Shown: one piece after another, positions 1 to 11,929 of the stretch
How the letters are laid out: every line of letters begins with the position of its first letter
How positions within the stretch are numbered: position 1 is the stretch's first letter
Origin: Chaetoderma sp. LZ-2023a
Taxonomy: Eukaryota; Mollusca; Caudofoveata; Chaetodermatida; Chaetodermatidae
Assembly: GCA_034401795.1 (NCBI GenBank)
Contig: CM067374.1
Location: 97,032,140-97,096,139 of the forward strand
Length of the DNA stretch: 64,000 nucleotides
Reading direction: 5' to 3'
The notes under the pieces: model-generated
What the model was told of the DNA's origin: nothing
Databases searched by the model: none
The model's input: only the letters and a program-made list of their open reading frames with translations
Translations under genes and position numbers: made by a program

Positions 1-1315
1 TCCCCTTCTCGAATTTATGGCTACGCATCGTCTTATCAAAGGTATATCTATTTTTGTCAATCTCTACATAATCTTGGTCCATGGACGGAGTAGCGATATG
101 TTCGTTGTTGTGAACTGTTATATCCATAATTTGTCCTCCCGAGTCTGAATTATAACGGCAGTCAGTAAGGTTGAGTCCCATCAAGATGTAGCAGAATACT
201 GGCAGTAATAACAAGGCGACTGAGCACGAGATACGGTCCATCATTAAGCACGGATCACGCCTTAATGCACATATGATGACGCAAGATAGCCTATCGTGCT
301 ATGAGTTTGTGAATGTGTTAGGCAAGGACACCGTACACACATGTCTGTCATGCGTGGAACATATCAGTTATATTTGAAGACAGATGGTAACGTAACACAT
401 GTCCTGTGCCATGGCGAATGACTATTGGCGCAATGAGATGGTTAACAGTCGTTAGTCAGAGTCTGTTCTGGCACTGAAATGGCAGCTTTTCAGCAACTGG
501 GAGGCTGAAAGACAGTTGCATGGAGGTCAAGTGCCGGTTGCTTAGTCCATTACCTCTGTACATATGTCTGGTCAATGGTCAAAGCAGACTCAACGCAGAT
601 TGCAAGATGCTATGTTAGATAAGACAGCTGAACCTTCGATACCTCTTTTAATATACGGTCTTTGCAACCTCAAATGATGATGGATTGTATAAACATGTTT
701 GCGAGAATGGTCTAGTCATGCAACATCGTTTTGTTATCCACTTCTTTCATTCACGTCCACGATACGAAAGAGAAAGACACGTGTCCTGCAAGAAATAAAA
801 TCGTATTGTCTTTACTAAAATATTGTGGTTTCAGCGTATAAACATGATAACAGATTCACAACGGAGGGATCCGATTTATCACTCAATTATCTGATGTCAT
901 AATCAAATTAATACGTCACTTGTTAACTGACGTCGCAATCAAAATGGCATAGGTCCGTCAGGAAAGCGGAAAAGTCCGTAGCGAAATATTTCAAAATATT
1001 AACCACCTTACCTGTTACTTTAAAATCTAGATTCAGGGAATACAGGTTTCAAAGATTCAAATTTGATTCCAGCACGGTTACAACGTCGGCGTAGCGTCGC
1101 ATAGCTATTCTCCCTCCATTGAGGTAGCGCCTACGCGCGCGCACAGGTGAAGTCTTGCGATGCGAACTCGATATGTATTGTTTCATTATACCTATAAACG
1201 TATTTCAACTGGAGAAATGCCACTTATCAATCTCGCAAACCAACGGCTGAATAGTTTTAATAAGTAAAATAATTAGGCTACCAATCAATTTTACTGCGCT
1301 ATTAGAAGATCAGAC
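1..1315. other. Gene-free stretch, nothing recognised
   Basis: No reading frame, RNA gene or repeat recognisable from the sequence. A short TGACGTCA-rich patch near 890-960 resembles the right half of the P1 MITE but is too degraded to call. Confidence 0.5.
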
Positions 1316-1659
1316 TGGACCTTTTTAGTTTTAGCCATGTCTCGCCTGTCCCTAGTTAGGCTCCGCCCACACCTCGCTCGTGTAGGGATAGATCGATCTC
1401 TGAATTTCTTGACTATCAATTTTCAGAAAGCTATAACCTACAGGGAAGGCAGCAACGGCGCCCAGTCAAATTAGTTTCAAAATATTCAGCAGAATGTTTA
1501 TTAAATGGTAAAGACATACAATTCGTACAACGTGTCGGACTATTAAGCATTAAATACGGGCTATATCTAGTCATTCATGACGTCATGATTATGACGTCAG
1601 GCTACACGTCGCGTAGTTGATTATGACGTTATATGATTGAGTAAGGAATTGGATTCATG
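1316..1659 (+). mobile_element. P1 MITE copy, left hairpin arm missing
   Basis: Begins with a variant of the P1 left end (GGACCTTTTTAGTTTTAGCC). It runs through the conserved blocks GGGATAGATCGATC, AGTCAAATTAGTTTCAAAAT and ACATACAATTCGTACAACGT, then a TGACGTCA-rich right half, and ends near ATTGGATTC. No coding capacity. P1 is a non-autonomous DNA element by structure (terminal inverted repeats, ~350-400 bp, many copies); the mobilising transposase is unknown. Confidence 0.7.
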
Positions 1660-2460
1660 AATTGTGTATGCCTTTATGAGGTTGTGATTGGTTTTAGTTG
1701 TTATCTGTAATTCCGACCACAGCTTACAACAACATCATTTTTTCAAATGACAATATCAAAACATCGTCTTCTGATCTCCTTCCTACGTCTGAACCTAGCT
1801 GACTGGGATTACACGCATACGGTCAAAGGCCAGTGTCATGGTTGCCGAAAGATTTCTTCCCATCGCAGAGATATAGCAGTCACGCGACAACTCGCTCTGC
1901 GCTCGATCAAACGGATACAGTAACGCAGATCAAAGTGTGTATAACCGTATAAGAGAGATAAGCCTGTTTTCTCAGCAGCCTAGCTATTCTATACATTCAA
2001 ATAAAGATGCAATAGCACAAATTGTGTGCGTTTTTGCTGTAAAGGTAATTACTTTCTGCCGTTTCCATGCGAGTTCCACGACATGCATCAAGTTCAAAGA
2101 AGCGCCTATACCCAGACAATTAGGGTTTTTCTTAGAATACCATGGTTCAAAACATTTAAACTGGCAAATTATTGTTCTATTGAAATTCTTCCGCTTTTGC
2201 CCAAAGAGATTTCCCAAAGTGAACTATAAAATACTAAGAGATTGTCTTTTTTAAGCTAATGACATCATCGATGTCACGCCCCTTCCTGAAAATGGTCTTT
2301 TAAAGACAGAAACCGGCTATGTTTCATCATCCAGTATGATTAGAATACACGCAGTTAGTCAATTATGGTGGTTCTTTAAGACGAGTGGTCATATGGCCAC
2401 TGGTCTTAATGAACTTCCATCATCACTCCACCTCCACCCTCCCCAAAAAAACCACCATAG
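1660..2460. other. Gene-free stretch
   Basis: Short overlapping ORFs on both strands near 1937-2254 have no recognisable domain and look like chance ORFs in AT-rich DNA. CGACCACAGCTTA at about 1716 matches the core of the tandem repeat at 16,925-17,465. Confidence 0.45.
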
Positions 2461-2738
2461 CGGAGGGATCCATTTCTAGCTAAGTTCCATATATGTTTTT
2501 ACGTGTTGGAATCGATTTGAAACTTTAATTCCCAGAATCTAAAATCTCTAATAAAATACACGTAAGCCTATGGCAGCAACAGTTCCCAGTGGTATTAGTT
2601 TTAAAATATTCAACGCAATGTTTATTAAATTGCAAAATTATCGAAGACACAATTCGTACACTAATGACGGATTTTTCGACTCGTGACGGAGCTATGCGTC
2701 ATTATGAGTGTGACTTCAGCTAACTAGTGACGTAATGT
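2461..2738 (+). mobile_element. Degraded P1 MITE copy
   Basis: GGAGGGATCCATTTCTAGCT resembles the second P1 end type (compare 13,352). It is followed by GGCAGCAACAG, TTTTAAAATATTCAAC, ATGTTTATTAAAT and AATTCGTACA in the P1 order. The right half is strongly diverged. Confidence 0.5.
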
Positions 2739-3035
2739 ACCTTTACAGTTTATCCGTCCATCATATAACATCATAATCAACTACGTGACGTGTAGGATGA
2801 CGTCATAATCAATTACAGCCTGAATGACTCGCTTAATAGTCTGACACGTTGTACGAATTGTATGTCTTTCCTATAGGTCCATATGTCTTTCCATAGGTCA
2901 AATCAGTCAAATTAGTTTCAAAATATTCAACAGCTTACCTGCAAATTGATAGTCAGGAGGATCGGGGAAAGCACGGGTGAAGAGTGGGTGGAGCTTAACT
3001 AGGGATGGGCCGGAAATGGCTAAAACTGGAAAGGT
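2739..3035 (-). mobile_element. P1 MITE copy, inverted
   Basis: Starts ACCTTTACAGTTTATCC and ends GGCTAAAACTGGAAAGGT, so both terminal inverted repeats are present. Internal blocks occur in reverse order (TACGTGACGTGTAGGATGAC, GTACGAATTGTATGTCTTTC, GCTTACCTG, GGTGGAGCTTAACTAGG). It abuts the degraded plus-strand copy to the left. Confidence 0.7.
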
Positions 3036-3225
3036 TATGACGTCATATAGTTGACTGCCAGATCGGATCCGTACATTAGTTGTATTTAGCAACAACCTAT
3101 CTTAAATTTAGTGCTACCTTTTATTGAGCCATGCAGTGTCCGTTATAGACAGGTTGTTTGCAAGTCAGGCTACAGTATGGATAAGAAAAAACCGTAAAAT
3201 GTTTCCAAAACAATCCAAAACGTAC

Positions 3226-3308
3226 TGTTGAATATTTTGGACATAATTGGATTGGAAGACATTGCTGCCTTCTCCCAAACCAATTATGTTTAAAATATTC
3301 AACAGAAC
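3226..3308. repeat. Short hairpin related to the P1 core
   Basis: CTGTTGAATATTTTGGACAT on the left and ATGTTTAAAATATTCAACAG on the right form an inverted repeat without the outer P1 sequence. It looks like a free-standing relative of the hairpin found inside P1. Confidence 0.5.
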
Positions 3309-3368
3309 ATTTCTTACATCGTTGTACTAACATGTCGCTAGACGCAAGGGTATATGCGAGCATTGATG

Positions 3369-3474
3369 TCTTCTTCTTCGTCCTTTTCTTCGTCTCCTCC
3401 TCCTCCTCCTCCTCCTCCTCCTCCTCCTCCTCCTTCTTCTTCTTCTTCTTCTTCTTCTTTTTCTTTTCTTCTTA
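3369..3474 (+). repeat. (TTC/TCC)n pyrimidine microsatellite
   Basis: Runs of TTC, then about 16 TCC units, then TTC units. The poly-proline/serine ORF over it is a product of the repeat. Confidence 0.95.
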
Positions 3475-4560
3475 AGATATTTTTAATAACTCTGGTTCTA
3501 CTGGATGGATCTCTCCAAATTTGGAGGGAAGTTTACCCGTGGGATCCCGAGTAGATATGCCAGTTCTGGGGTCTAAAACGCAACAGCAAAAGCTTTTAGC
3601 AACGGTTTTCAAAATAGACATTTTAACGCATTCTTCAATAGCTCTGGTTCTACTGGTGCAATCTTTTCCAAACTTGGCTTCGATTTGTTGGGGGGAAACC
3701 ACAAGCTTGAAGAGAGCATTTCGGGTACCATTGGGGAAGGGTTTAGGAGGGGTTGCTGCCCTGGAAAAGTATGGGTCCGGGAAAACTTTGAAAATTAGAC
3801 TCTGAGAATCTAATAAATTGGCCAAATAATGTGCGTGTGCGAGTGGGGGGAGGGGCAGGGGCAGGTGGCTGAGTGGGGATGAGGGAATTGATTCTCCCAT
3901 GGATTGAGGTGGATTCAAACTGCTTCTTCTACCCCTACTGAGGACGCCCCTGGATTAACAGACTTTACATGCCAAATATGGCAAATTAGACCGGTATATA
4001 TGATGCGAGGAACATTCGGTTGGCTATTTTAAATTAATTGAATTGGGGGGCCGTTGCTGCCTATGTTTCAGTCAAAATAATTTAAAAAGCTGTCCTGTAT
4101 AGTTGTCTTGAAATCGTGGTACTGGAATTTAAGGGTTAGACCGTAGAATGTGGAGTTGAATTTGACAATGTAAATTACCCTCTAGTTTTATCCCAACACA
4201 TGTGCTCTCTTGAAATATCGAAGTTGTTCTTCTACACTTACCTGTTTAGCGGTAGGCCGACATGTAATTATTTTCATTTACGGAATAATCCAGCGCATAC
4301 GATATCGGCACATCGCTTGAGAACGTTGCTTTTGAGAATAGAACGATACCATCCATCTCAGCACTTAACCTATTCGTTTTTATTGCTGGAGCAAAATAAT
4401 GATTATAAATTGCGCACTTCAAATACAAATCGTTGTATTTTCCACTCTCGTGTATTGATGGCACTTGTCAATCAAGATTGAACAAACTGTTCCCAATTCC
4501 GCACCAAGCAACCAATAATATTTTGACGCTAGTTTGATTGAAGCGTGTTGCTGCTAGAAT
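3475..4560. other. Gene-free stretch
   Basis: Contains small ORFs on both strands (up to 148 codons, minus strand, 3472-3918) with no recognisable motif and skewed composition. A fragment of the P1-type core is visible near 4050-4110 (GTTGCTGCCTATG, AGTCAAAATAATTTAAAAAG). No gene supported. Confidence 0.4.
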
Positions 4561-4925
4561 GGACCCTTCCAGTTTTAACTATACCCCGCCTATCTCTAGC
4601 TAAGCTCCACCCACGCGTTGCCCATGTTGGGATCAATCGATTGCTGCGCTATATGAATCTCAATTTCCAGAAAACTATACAGCTGATGAATATTTTGAAA
4701 CTAATTTGACTGGGTGCTGTTGTGGGCAAGTCAAATTAGTTTCAAAATATTCAACAGCATGTTTATTAAATAGCAAAGACATACAATTCGTCCAACGTAT
4801 CGGACTAGTAAACGTTTAAGACGGACTGAATCGAGCCATTCATGCTGTAATTGATTATGGCGCCATCCTATACGTCACGTAGTTGATTATGACGTCATAT
4901 GACGGATGGATAAACTGGAAAGGTT
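4561..4925 (+). mobile_element. P1 MITE, near-complete copy with both hairpin arms
   Basis: Left end GGACCCTTCCAGTTTTAACT and right end AAACTGGAAAGGTTC are inverted repeats of each other. Inside, TGAATATTTTGAAACTAATT is followed by AATTAGTTTCAAAATATTCA, a hairpin with a short loop. The right half carries several TGACGTCA-like sites. No ORF. Confidence 0.8.
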
Positions 4926-6214
4926 CATTGGCTTCAACACTTTTTAATCAAACGATTTTCAAGATGTTCCTACGTCTAGCTAAGTTAATCTATTCGAGTG
5001 GCTTTTGACTGAAAATGACCAAGAGCAGAATCCGGAGTAACTTCTCCTTGAATGTCATTAAATTCTCCTATTAAAATAACGCCAGATTACGTATTACAAT
5101 CACGTATTGAATCGTTCACGCGCTTTATATAGCTCTGTCTTTTAGCTTGCGGAGTTTTAATGTTGACTCTCAGTCGTCGCACCGCGTCGTCGTCATCACG
5201 CCTTGTATCCCCTTGAGGTATGACATGGCAATATTCGTTTGTCAATGCTGGAATAGAACCAGGAGAAACGGTACATCTCGACACGGAATGTTTCAGGGTT
5301 GGAGTTGAGTGGGGTTGTGGTGCGTGCGTGCGTGTGAGCGAGCGCGCACGCGCGGGAGGTGAATTCTTCACGATTAACTGTTTACCGGCGACTTAATTCT
5401 CAGTCGCTGCCATCATCACTCGCGAGGACACAATTCAAGAATCGATTGTTTCACACCTTTGCGTGTCCTAAAACGCGGTAATGTTTCTGACAGTTTCATT
5501 GTTCAAAAGTCAAGAATGAGATGAATGACTATTTTCATGCTATAATGCTATCCATCTTGAAAATAGTTTGCTGAAAGACCAACCTTTTTGACGGACAGAT
5601 ATTGCCACGAGGTGCCAATCTAAATCGTATCTCTGATAACTCAGGTTACTGGGCCAATACCGGTCCATATTGTCCAGGATTGGCTCAGTAACAGCCCAGT
5701 AACTTGCGTTATTGGGGATATGTCTCGTGATCTAACTTGGATTATCCCATTGCGATATCCAAATACCATGTTAAAATCAACTCCAAGACAGTCATGACAC
5801 GTTACTACATACCTACCGGCAACCGTTCAGGCTGACTTAGAACCAGCAGTGTATTACTACAATACCTTTTATGTGGGGACCATAGCCACAATAGCGGCCG
5901 AACCCGTGATCAACAGCTCAGGCACAGCTCTCAAGCCAGCTTAGGAAACCAATCTTGTATCGCCTATCTCTGCTTGACTTTTGCTCGTAACGTTTTCACC
6001 ATTGACAAGTCCTAAACAAACAATGAAGTATTAATAAGCAGTAACCATATTACCATAACAATAATCGTGACCCGGTGCCAAACAGCAGAAATATTCATAG
6101 AGGATTCTCTTCTCTACTAATCATAAGGCAAGCAGTACTAATACGTGCTGTGTAGGCCTAACGTGTGTATGTCAGATGTGTGGCCTAGATGAAACTCAGT
6201 TATAACTTAATGAA
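4926..6214. other. Gene-free stretch
   Basis: No domain recognised in any frame. A short alternating GTGCGTGCGTGTGAGCGAGC patch lies near 5320-5355, and imperfect inverted patches (CAGGTTACTGGGCCAA / TTGGCTCAGTAACAGCC) near 5640-5700. Confidence 0.45.
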
Positions 6215-6398
6215 GGAGTGTCACTCTACGCCGCATCCGAGACAAGATCGATTACCACCGGATCATGTCAAAGTGGCTTCAAACGTGGACGCATCTGCGC
6301 AGACATTGTATGGGCTCAGCGCATGCTTGTGTCGGTAGTCATGTCCAACCACTGGGATTTCCACAAAATGGGCATTGACATGTCATGAGCCTTCGACA
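6215..6398 (+). pseudogene. LINE-A reverse transcriptase fragment
   Basis: One frame reads QSGFKRGRICADIVWAQ and then GIDMS, a stop, and AFDT. These match the RT block around the first catalytic aspartate of non-LTR retrotransposons (the QSGFR...GRS and D-x-AFD region). A TGA stands just before AFDT, and a one-base shift separates the upstream RRIRDKIDYH stretch. The fragment ends where Ty3/gypsy sequence begins, at about 6399. It belongs with the LINE pieces at 11.9, 14.7, 33.2 and 62.9 kb, judged by family resemblance only because different domains survive in each. Confidence 0.6.
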
Positions 6399-8852
6399 CA
6401 AGATTCAAGAGTATAATTTGCAAGTAAAGAAAAAGAAATGTGACTTTGCCAGTAAGTCTGTTGACTTGTCAGGGTACCACATTTCTGCACAAGGTGCCGC
6501 TCCACAGGCTCAAAAGGTCAAAGTCATACGAGAAATGTCACCACCCCGAGACGTGGGTGAAGTGCGTAGCTTTCTCGGAGCTACAGGTTATTACCGATCT
6601 TGTGTAAAAGGCTACGCCGAAATTGCAAAGCCTTTAATTGAATTAACGAAGAAGTATAAAAGGTTTGAAATTAAAGAACTTGCTGTGTAGTGAGACCGTA
6701 CTCACTTATCCGAATTTGAATGCCCCGTATAAATTATATACTGATGCGTCTAGTTATGCAATAGGTGTGATACTAGTGCAAGTTGATGATAAGGGTATAG
6801 AGCGTGTAATACAGTATGTAAGCTCTACCCTTAAAGACAGTCAGTTGAATTGGCCCGTAATAGAGAAGGGAGCTTATGCTGTGATCTACGCATTGAAGAA
6901 GCTTCGACCTTATCTATTTGGCGCTCGGTTTACCGTGTATTCTGACCACAAACCCCTAAAGAGTTTGTTTGTGGGAGAAGTTAAAAACACGAAGGTGCAG
7001 CGCTGGGCAGTACTGATTGCCGAGTACGGATGTAAGATAGAATACATCCAAGGCTCGAAGAATATTCGAGCGGACATGTTGTCCAGGTTACGCCGTCCGG
7101 TAGAAGTCGCCACGTTGGACACGGGCGATTACGTCATACCCGAGGTAGACGAAGGTGCTTTACCTCACGTCCCTCTAGAGGTATATGACGTACCGTACGC
7201 AGATTTATGTGCCGAACAAACCAAGGAATACCCGGAGTTGTTTAGAAATACACCGGAGGAGTACATGGTAAAGAATGGCATATTATATTCTTTGATTCCA
7301 CCCTCAGCGTTAGACGCTGAGTACCCCCGAATATTGTTACCTACACTGTTCCGCGAGAAAGTGCTCCGGAAAGCTTATGAACAAGCTCGTCACCAAGGTT
7401 TGAAGAAAACCATCGGTATGGTAAGAGATTCTTTTGTCTGGACATCTTTAAGAAAAGATGTGGTACGTATGCTTGAAACGTGTACGATGTGCCAGGTCAA
7501 CCGACCTGTCACTACTCGACCTAAGTATAGTGAGATGCCAATGGCCAGTTATCCAAGTCAGATAATTGGTATGGATTTAATTGGTCCACTGTTAGAGTCG
7601 AGCAGAGGTAATAATTATATCATGACGGTGATCAATCACTGTTCTGAGTGGGCAGAAGCATATCCGATTGCAGCAAAGACATCTCAAAATGTTGAGGATA
7701 ATTTCTTCAACGAGTATGTTGCTCGTCATTGTGTCCCTGAGATTCTGATTACCGATCAGGGTAAAGAATTCTGTTCAAATTCTCTGGAACAGCGATTTCA
7801 TGAACATGGTATTGATCATAGACGATCGAGTCCGTATCATCCACAAACTAACAGACGTACCGAGAGGTTCAATTGCACTCTTAAGGAGTTAATCCAGAAA
7901 TGTGTAAACAACGAGTCTCGTGCATGGGAGGATGAGTTGGGCGCAGCTTTAACAGCGTAACGCAACACTCGTCACTCCACGACCGGATATACGCCATTCT
8001 ATCTGACGTATGGTCGACGTACAAGAATTCCGTTTTCAATCCCACTCGATGCTTCGCATGATCTTGGTGAGAGACTGACCTGTCTCAATAATGCCTTGCT
8101 GCGTGCTCGTGGAGAAACGGCTAAGTCTCGAGAAGTACACCGAGAACAAATTAATAAGCGTGCAAACGCTGGTGAATATAAGGTTGGCGATTCCGTGGTC
8201 GTAAAAGCTGAAGAGAGGATGAAGTTGACCACTCGCAGTGACCCTGAATATGAGATCTTTAAGATCAACAGACCCGTGGCCCATGTCTGCCATCAAAGGT
8301 CTGGGAAGGTACGCGCGCTTAATATATCCAATGCTACGTGTGGTCGACTCAGAGATGTGCTGGGACAAAGTAAGACTGCGCCCTATTCGTAACCCTGCGA
8401 AAGGTACGAAAGCCAGCCATCACCCACGAATTGTAACATTACCCGAGTCTGTACCTTTGCCGGTACCCGAATCCGACGCGACACCTCATAAAGTGGCCCG
8501 TAGGAAGCGACCAGCTTCTAATTGGGAGCCAAAGGTGCGTAAGGTGGGTAAGGTGGTCGACATGGATGTAGATCGACCTGGTATGAGTACTGATACAAAG
8601 TATGAGTCACCGATGGATACATCAGAGACTCCTCGTACAGTAATGATGGACACCTCGGAGGATGTACCCGATCCTACCACTGAGCCAATGGAAACACTTC
8701 CATCGCACCCCTACTTTCTGCGCAAGCGCAGTCACGCTCCTGAATTCAGTTCAGACAGCAAGCGTATTAGGATTGGTGCATTTGGCCGATCTCTATACGA
8801 TGACTTCATAGGTCGTATAGAAGCCGTTATAAAGCGGCATAGCAGGAGATAA
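6399..8852 (+). pseudogene. pol: Ty3/gypsy pol remnant: RT end, RNase H, integrase
   Basis: The first frame (to 6690) gives the RT end and connection: KKKKCDFA, then VRSFLGATGYYR. After a frame change near 6665-6690 the second frame (to 7960) gives RNase H (LYTDASSYAIG, YSDHKPL, then IRADMLSR), the integrase zinc region (RHQGLKKT and CTMC, with the expected first His apparently replaced by Tyr), and the integrase core. The core has Asp in GMDLIGPL, Asp in ITDQGKEF and Glu in TERFN, so the catalytic triad is intact. A TAA at 7958-7960 interrupts the integrase after the core. The same frame then continues with the C-terminal domain (GDSVVVKAEERM) to about 8350, where another frame change leads to a basic/acidic tail ending HPYFLRKR...KRHSRR at 8852. 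At least two frameshifts and one stop make it non-functional. Confidence 0.85.
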
Positions 8853-8908
8853 TTTTAATCTCTGCTCAATTGCTAATACTAGTAACATCGCATTTGTCTA
8901 AACCCATC

Positions 8909-9966
8909 ATGCATACTTTACGAATCTGTGTAGCACTAGTAGTGTTAATGATGTCAGTAGAAATTAATGGACGGGAATTAACTATATTGAGTAAATTTCT
9001 TAAGGTTGATGAATATGCAACCGTTACTCGAATGTTGCACATCACTTCCCCTGTTTTATCCCTCGTCAAAATGCAATTGTGGTTATATTACCTGTGGGTG
9101 ATGATGCTATCTACCGCAAAATGGGTGCCTATAAATGGACGGTTTTCCGACAAGTATCATAATTTCGCAGGGGGCGATTGGATATATGGACCATAACAAC
9201 AATATGACAACTATATGACATGATATAAGTCTTTTGACTTGGTCTGGTTGTCTGTGTCCTACAAAACATCTAATGTAACATCTGGTAAGTTATTCGCCCA
9301 TAAGAAAGTAGGTGTTGTGTTGCAAACCTTTGGCGAAACTATCGAAGTGCATTGTGGTGGACGACTGACGGACCGATGTGTTGTGAAAAGTGGTCTGTAT
9401 GCATTAATGTCGAGTGGATGTGATTATAGTGGGAAAGGGTGGCGATTCGAACCTATACAGTCTTACAGTCAGACATATACTCGAATCAGTCTTGCCGTGG
9501 ATGTTCCTAGATTGGATGTGGCCGGAGTGCTAAACCAATCACTTATTATTAACCATCTAAAAGTACAAAAATGTGGGACCATTTACGTAAGACTAAGTAT
9601 GCGCCACTAGCACCATTGTCCGAGGTTGACCCAGCGATGGTCGACAGCATCGGCATACGATCCATATTTTCTTACTCGACGGCCTCCGTCGTCTCATTTA
9701 TTGTGATTTTATTTGTGCTATATAAATGTGGAATTCTCACCCGCATGTGGAAGTGCATATCACGAAAGCCACGTGCGGTAAGGATTCCAAGTCCGCGTCA
9801 CACTCAGATCCGACGGCCGCAGATGCCTGCAGCGCTGCCAATGCCATCGAGCATGCCTAACGGGTCGTCGCCTAACGTTACTGCAAGGACTGAGATCGAC
9901 CCTACGGCTGATAGCTCGGTGGACGTGGAACTACACAGTATTCCCGAGGAGTACGAAGACTTATAA
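8909..9966 (+). pseudogene. env: Envelope-like glycoprotein gene, degraded
   Basis: Begins 57 bases after the pol tail. The ATG at 8909 starts a short basic stretch and a hydrophobic run (CVALVVLMMS) typical of a signal peptide. The ectodomain is spread over different frames: frame 2 to about 9070, a frame-1 stretch from 9061 ending in a stop near 9160, frame 2 again from about 9220 to 9610 (with an N-V-T glycosylation sequon and several Cys). Frame 1 from about 9590 to 9966 then gives a membrane anchor (VVSFIVILFVLYKCG) followed by a basic stretch and a proline-rich, acidic tail. This signal peptide-ectodomain-TM-tail plan at the env position of a gypsy element supports an envelope. No fusion peptide or furin site could be assigned. 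Which env family it came from is unknown. Confidence 0.6.
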
Positions 9967-10318
9967 ACTCATTTCACGTATTGTATTTATTGTGTACGAT
10001 GACATTATCGTACTGTTAGTGTGCTATTGCAGTATTGTTATCGTACTGTCTATATTGTGGTAATAACTATTTGAACTATTCCTATATAGTTTATTGCTTA
10101 ATTGAACTATTTCTTTATGATTGACTGTTTATTTTATTTATTTTTTGTTGTTTGTTGACGCTTCGTACTGTTTTATGTTTATTAACTATGGATTAGTTAA
10201 TATTGATGATGATATTCGCATTGAATAGGAGTGTTATGTTTAATGAGATTGTAATTTCATTAGGTTGGTCTGGATAGCCCTGGTATAGTGTGGTTTAGTT
10301 GTTGATGTTGTACAACGA

Positions 10319-10362
10319 GTTAGTTAACACTCTCTTAAGGCCTTAAGAGACGGTTAACTAAC
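10319..10362. repeat. 44-bp near-perfect palindrome upstream of the 3' LTR
   Basis: Left arm GTTAGTTAACACTCTCTTAA + GG and right arm CCTTAAGAGACGGTTAACTA + AC are reverse complements with 2 mismatches in 22 and no spacer. It lies about 15 bases before the putative LTR start, in the otherwise gene-free 9967-10377 segment, which is the 3' non-coding part of the element. Confidence 0.85.
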
Positions 10363-10377
10363 TTTGGTTGAGGGGCA

Positions 10378-11720
10378 TGTGTAGATATGGGATTGTCTTG
10401 TGGGAAGTCATGACCCCACTGGATATCTTATATTTACGAGTAAGTCCTAAGTGAAATTTATATTTGAAAATACCAGGTGAGCTAATGGACCGATTGACTG
10501 CATATCTTTATATTTAGTTTATTATTATTATACGGTAACAAGTTGACATCAGCCAGTGCTGATGATGTACAGTTTCGACGAAACCTGATCGAGTGTTGGA
10601 TAAAGTTTTATCACTAAAAGTTCAATAGTCGAATTAATTAGGATAAGGTCAACGGTTCTGAGTTGATGGGTATCTGGAGATAGTTGAGATGAAAGTTGTT
10701 GCTGTTCAGTCGGCACACACTTTTATAATATTCAGCAGTTGTTTAGAGTACTAGTTTAGAAAATAATCAATGCAGAAGAATCGATGGAATCGTACGTGAC
10801 AAACGGACTTTAGTTGATGACGATAGGCATTCTGATTCTCATACGAGAATAGAACAACACCAGCTGGCAATGAGATCATACAGCTCATGTGCCTATTAAC
10901 TCTAGTATCCTACAGGCTTATTCACGATAGGCAATGGACAGGACATAGACATTGTAGCGTCCTGTAGGAATGAATAACATACTCGAAATTTGAATATCAA
11001 CTATATGTCACTCATACAATGGCATGCAACAACAACACATTCCGTAATGTTGTTAGTTAGCTGACAGATCGCATCAAATCAGAACCCGCCAACACCGCTT
11101 TGTCTATGTGAGGCAGCAGCTCCATAGAAGAATGGGCCAGAGTTTGATTGGTCAGAATGACGTCACGATCAATGAGCGTCGATCAAACTCTGCGGCAGAG
11201 ACTTAAATAGAGTAGGTTTCAAAGTTAAAATCGAAATGTAAGTGATCACTGATTGGTCAGGACGACCAACATTGAATAGGTAGACCCTTCTAGGAAGGAA
11301 TAAGCAGAAGTTGATTGGCGGACTGATTATCCGGGCCAATCAAGCTGTGCTTATAATATACCTAGAAGAGTCATCAGAACAAGGTCTAAATATCGTAATA
11401 TATATAGAACTATATATCTCGATATGTATATATCCTCAGAGCTCCAGAGGGCTATATACGAAGAACTTTGCAGTTAGTAAAGTTAATCAATCCAACACCA
11501 GGGTTCCGTAGCACATCGCTGGTGCTACGTCAGTGAGAAATAGATACTTGAGTAAATACAGTCAGGCACTGGTAGTAGATCAGAAATTTATCAAAGTAGT
11601 ATATCAGTTTTGTACAGTTAAATTATATCACTTATTAAAACTGATCATCTTACCAACGTAAGACAATAGTTTGGTTTTTATTCGAAAGTAGGACTCTAGC
11701 ATTGAGAGCAACACTCAAAC
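10378..11720 (+). repeat. Putative 3' LTR of the env-bearing gypsy element
   Basis: Follows a short purine run (GAGGGG) and begins TGTGTAG. The interior has promoter-like features: TGACGTCA at about 11,158 between inverted arms AGAGTTTGAT / ATCAAACTCT, TTAAATAG at about 11,203, and TATAATATA at about 11,353. No second copy is in the window, so both ends are estimates. Confidence 0.4.
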
Positions 11721-11929
11721 CAAAGCCGGGAATCTTCATCGTCAGATAGGCCCGATAGTCTCATAGAAATATCGTCGCACTTCATCTCAGCGACGAGGCG
11801 AGCCGACTATCATCCTTCTGTTTCTTCATCAGTAAGAGATTGTCGCAGCAACTGTTCAAACATCATAATCTTACCGTTGGCGTAGCAGGAATTATCATCG
11901 TTTAGGAAAACACCCGGAGTTCCAAAATC

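Larger units (their letters stand above)
6399..11720 (+). mobile_element. 5'-truncated Ty3/gypsy element with envelope-like gene
   Basis: The order on the plus strand is RT C-terminal part, RNase H, integrase, proline/acidic tail, an envelope-like gene, a palindrome, a weak purine tract and a probable 3' LTR. The 5' LTR, gag, protease and most of RT are absent. The left junction is with a LINE fragment. Integrase after RNase H identifies Ty3/gypsy (Metaviridae-type) order, and a third gene with signal peptide and membrane anchor is the errantivirus-like layout. The right boundary is uncertain because there is no second LTR to compare. Confidence 0.75.
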
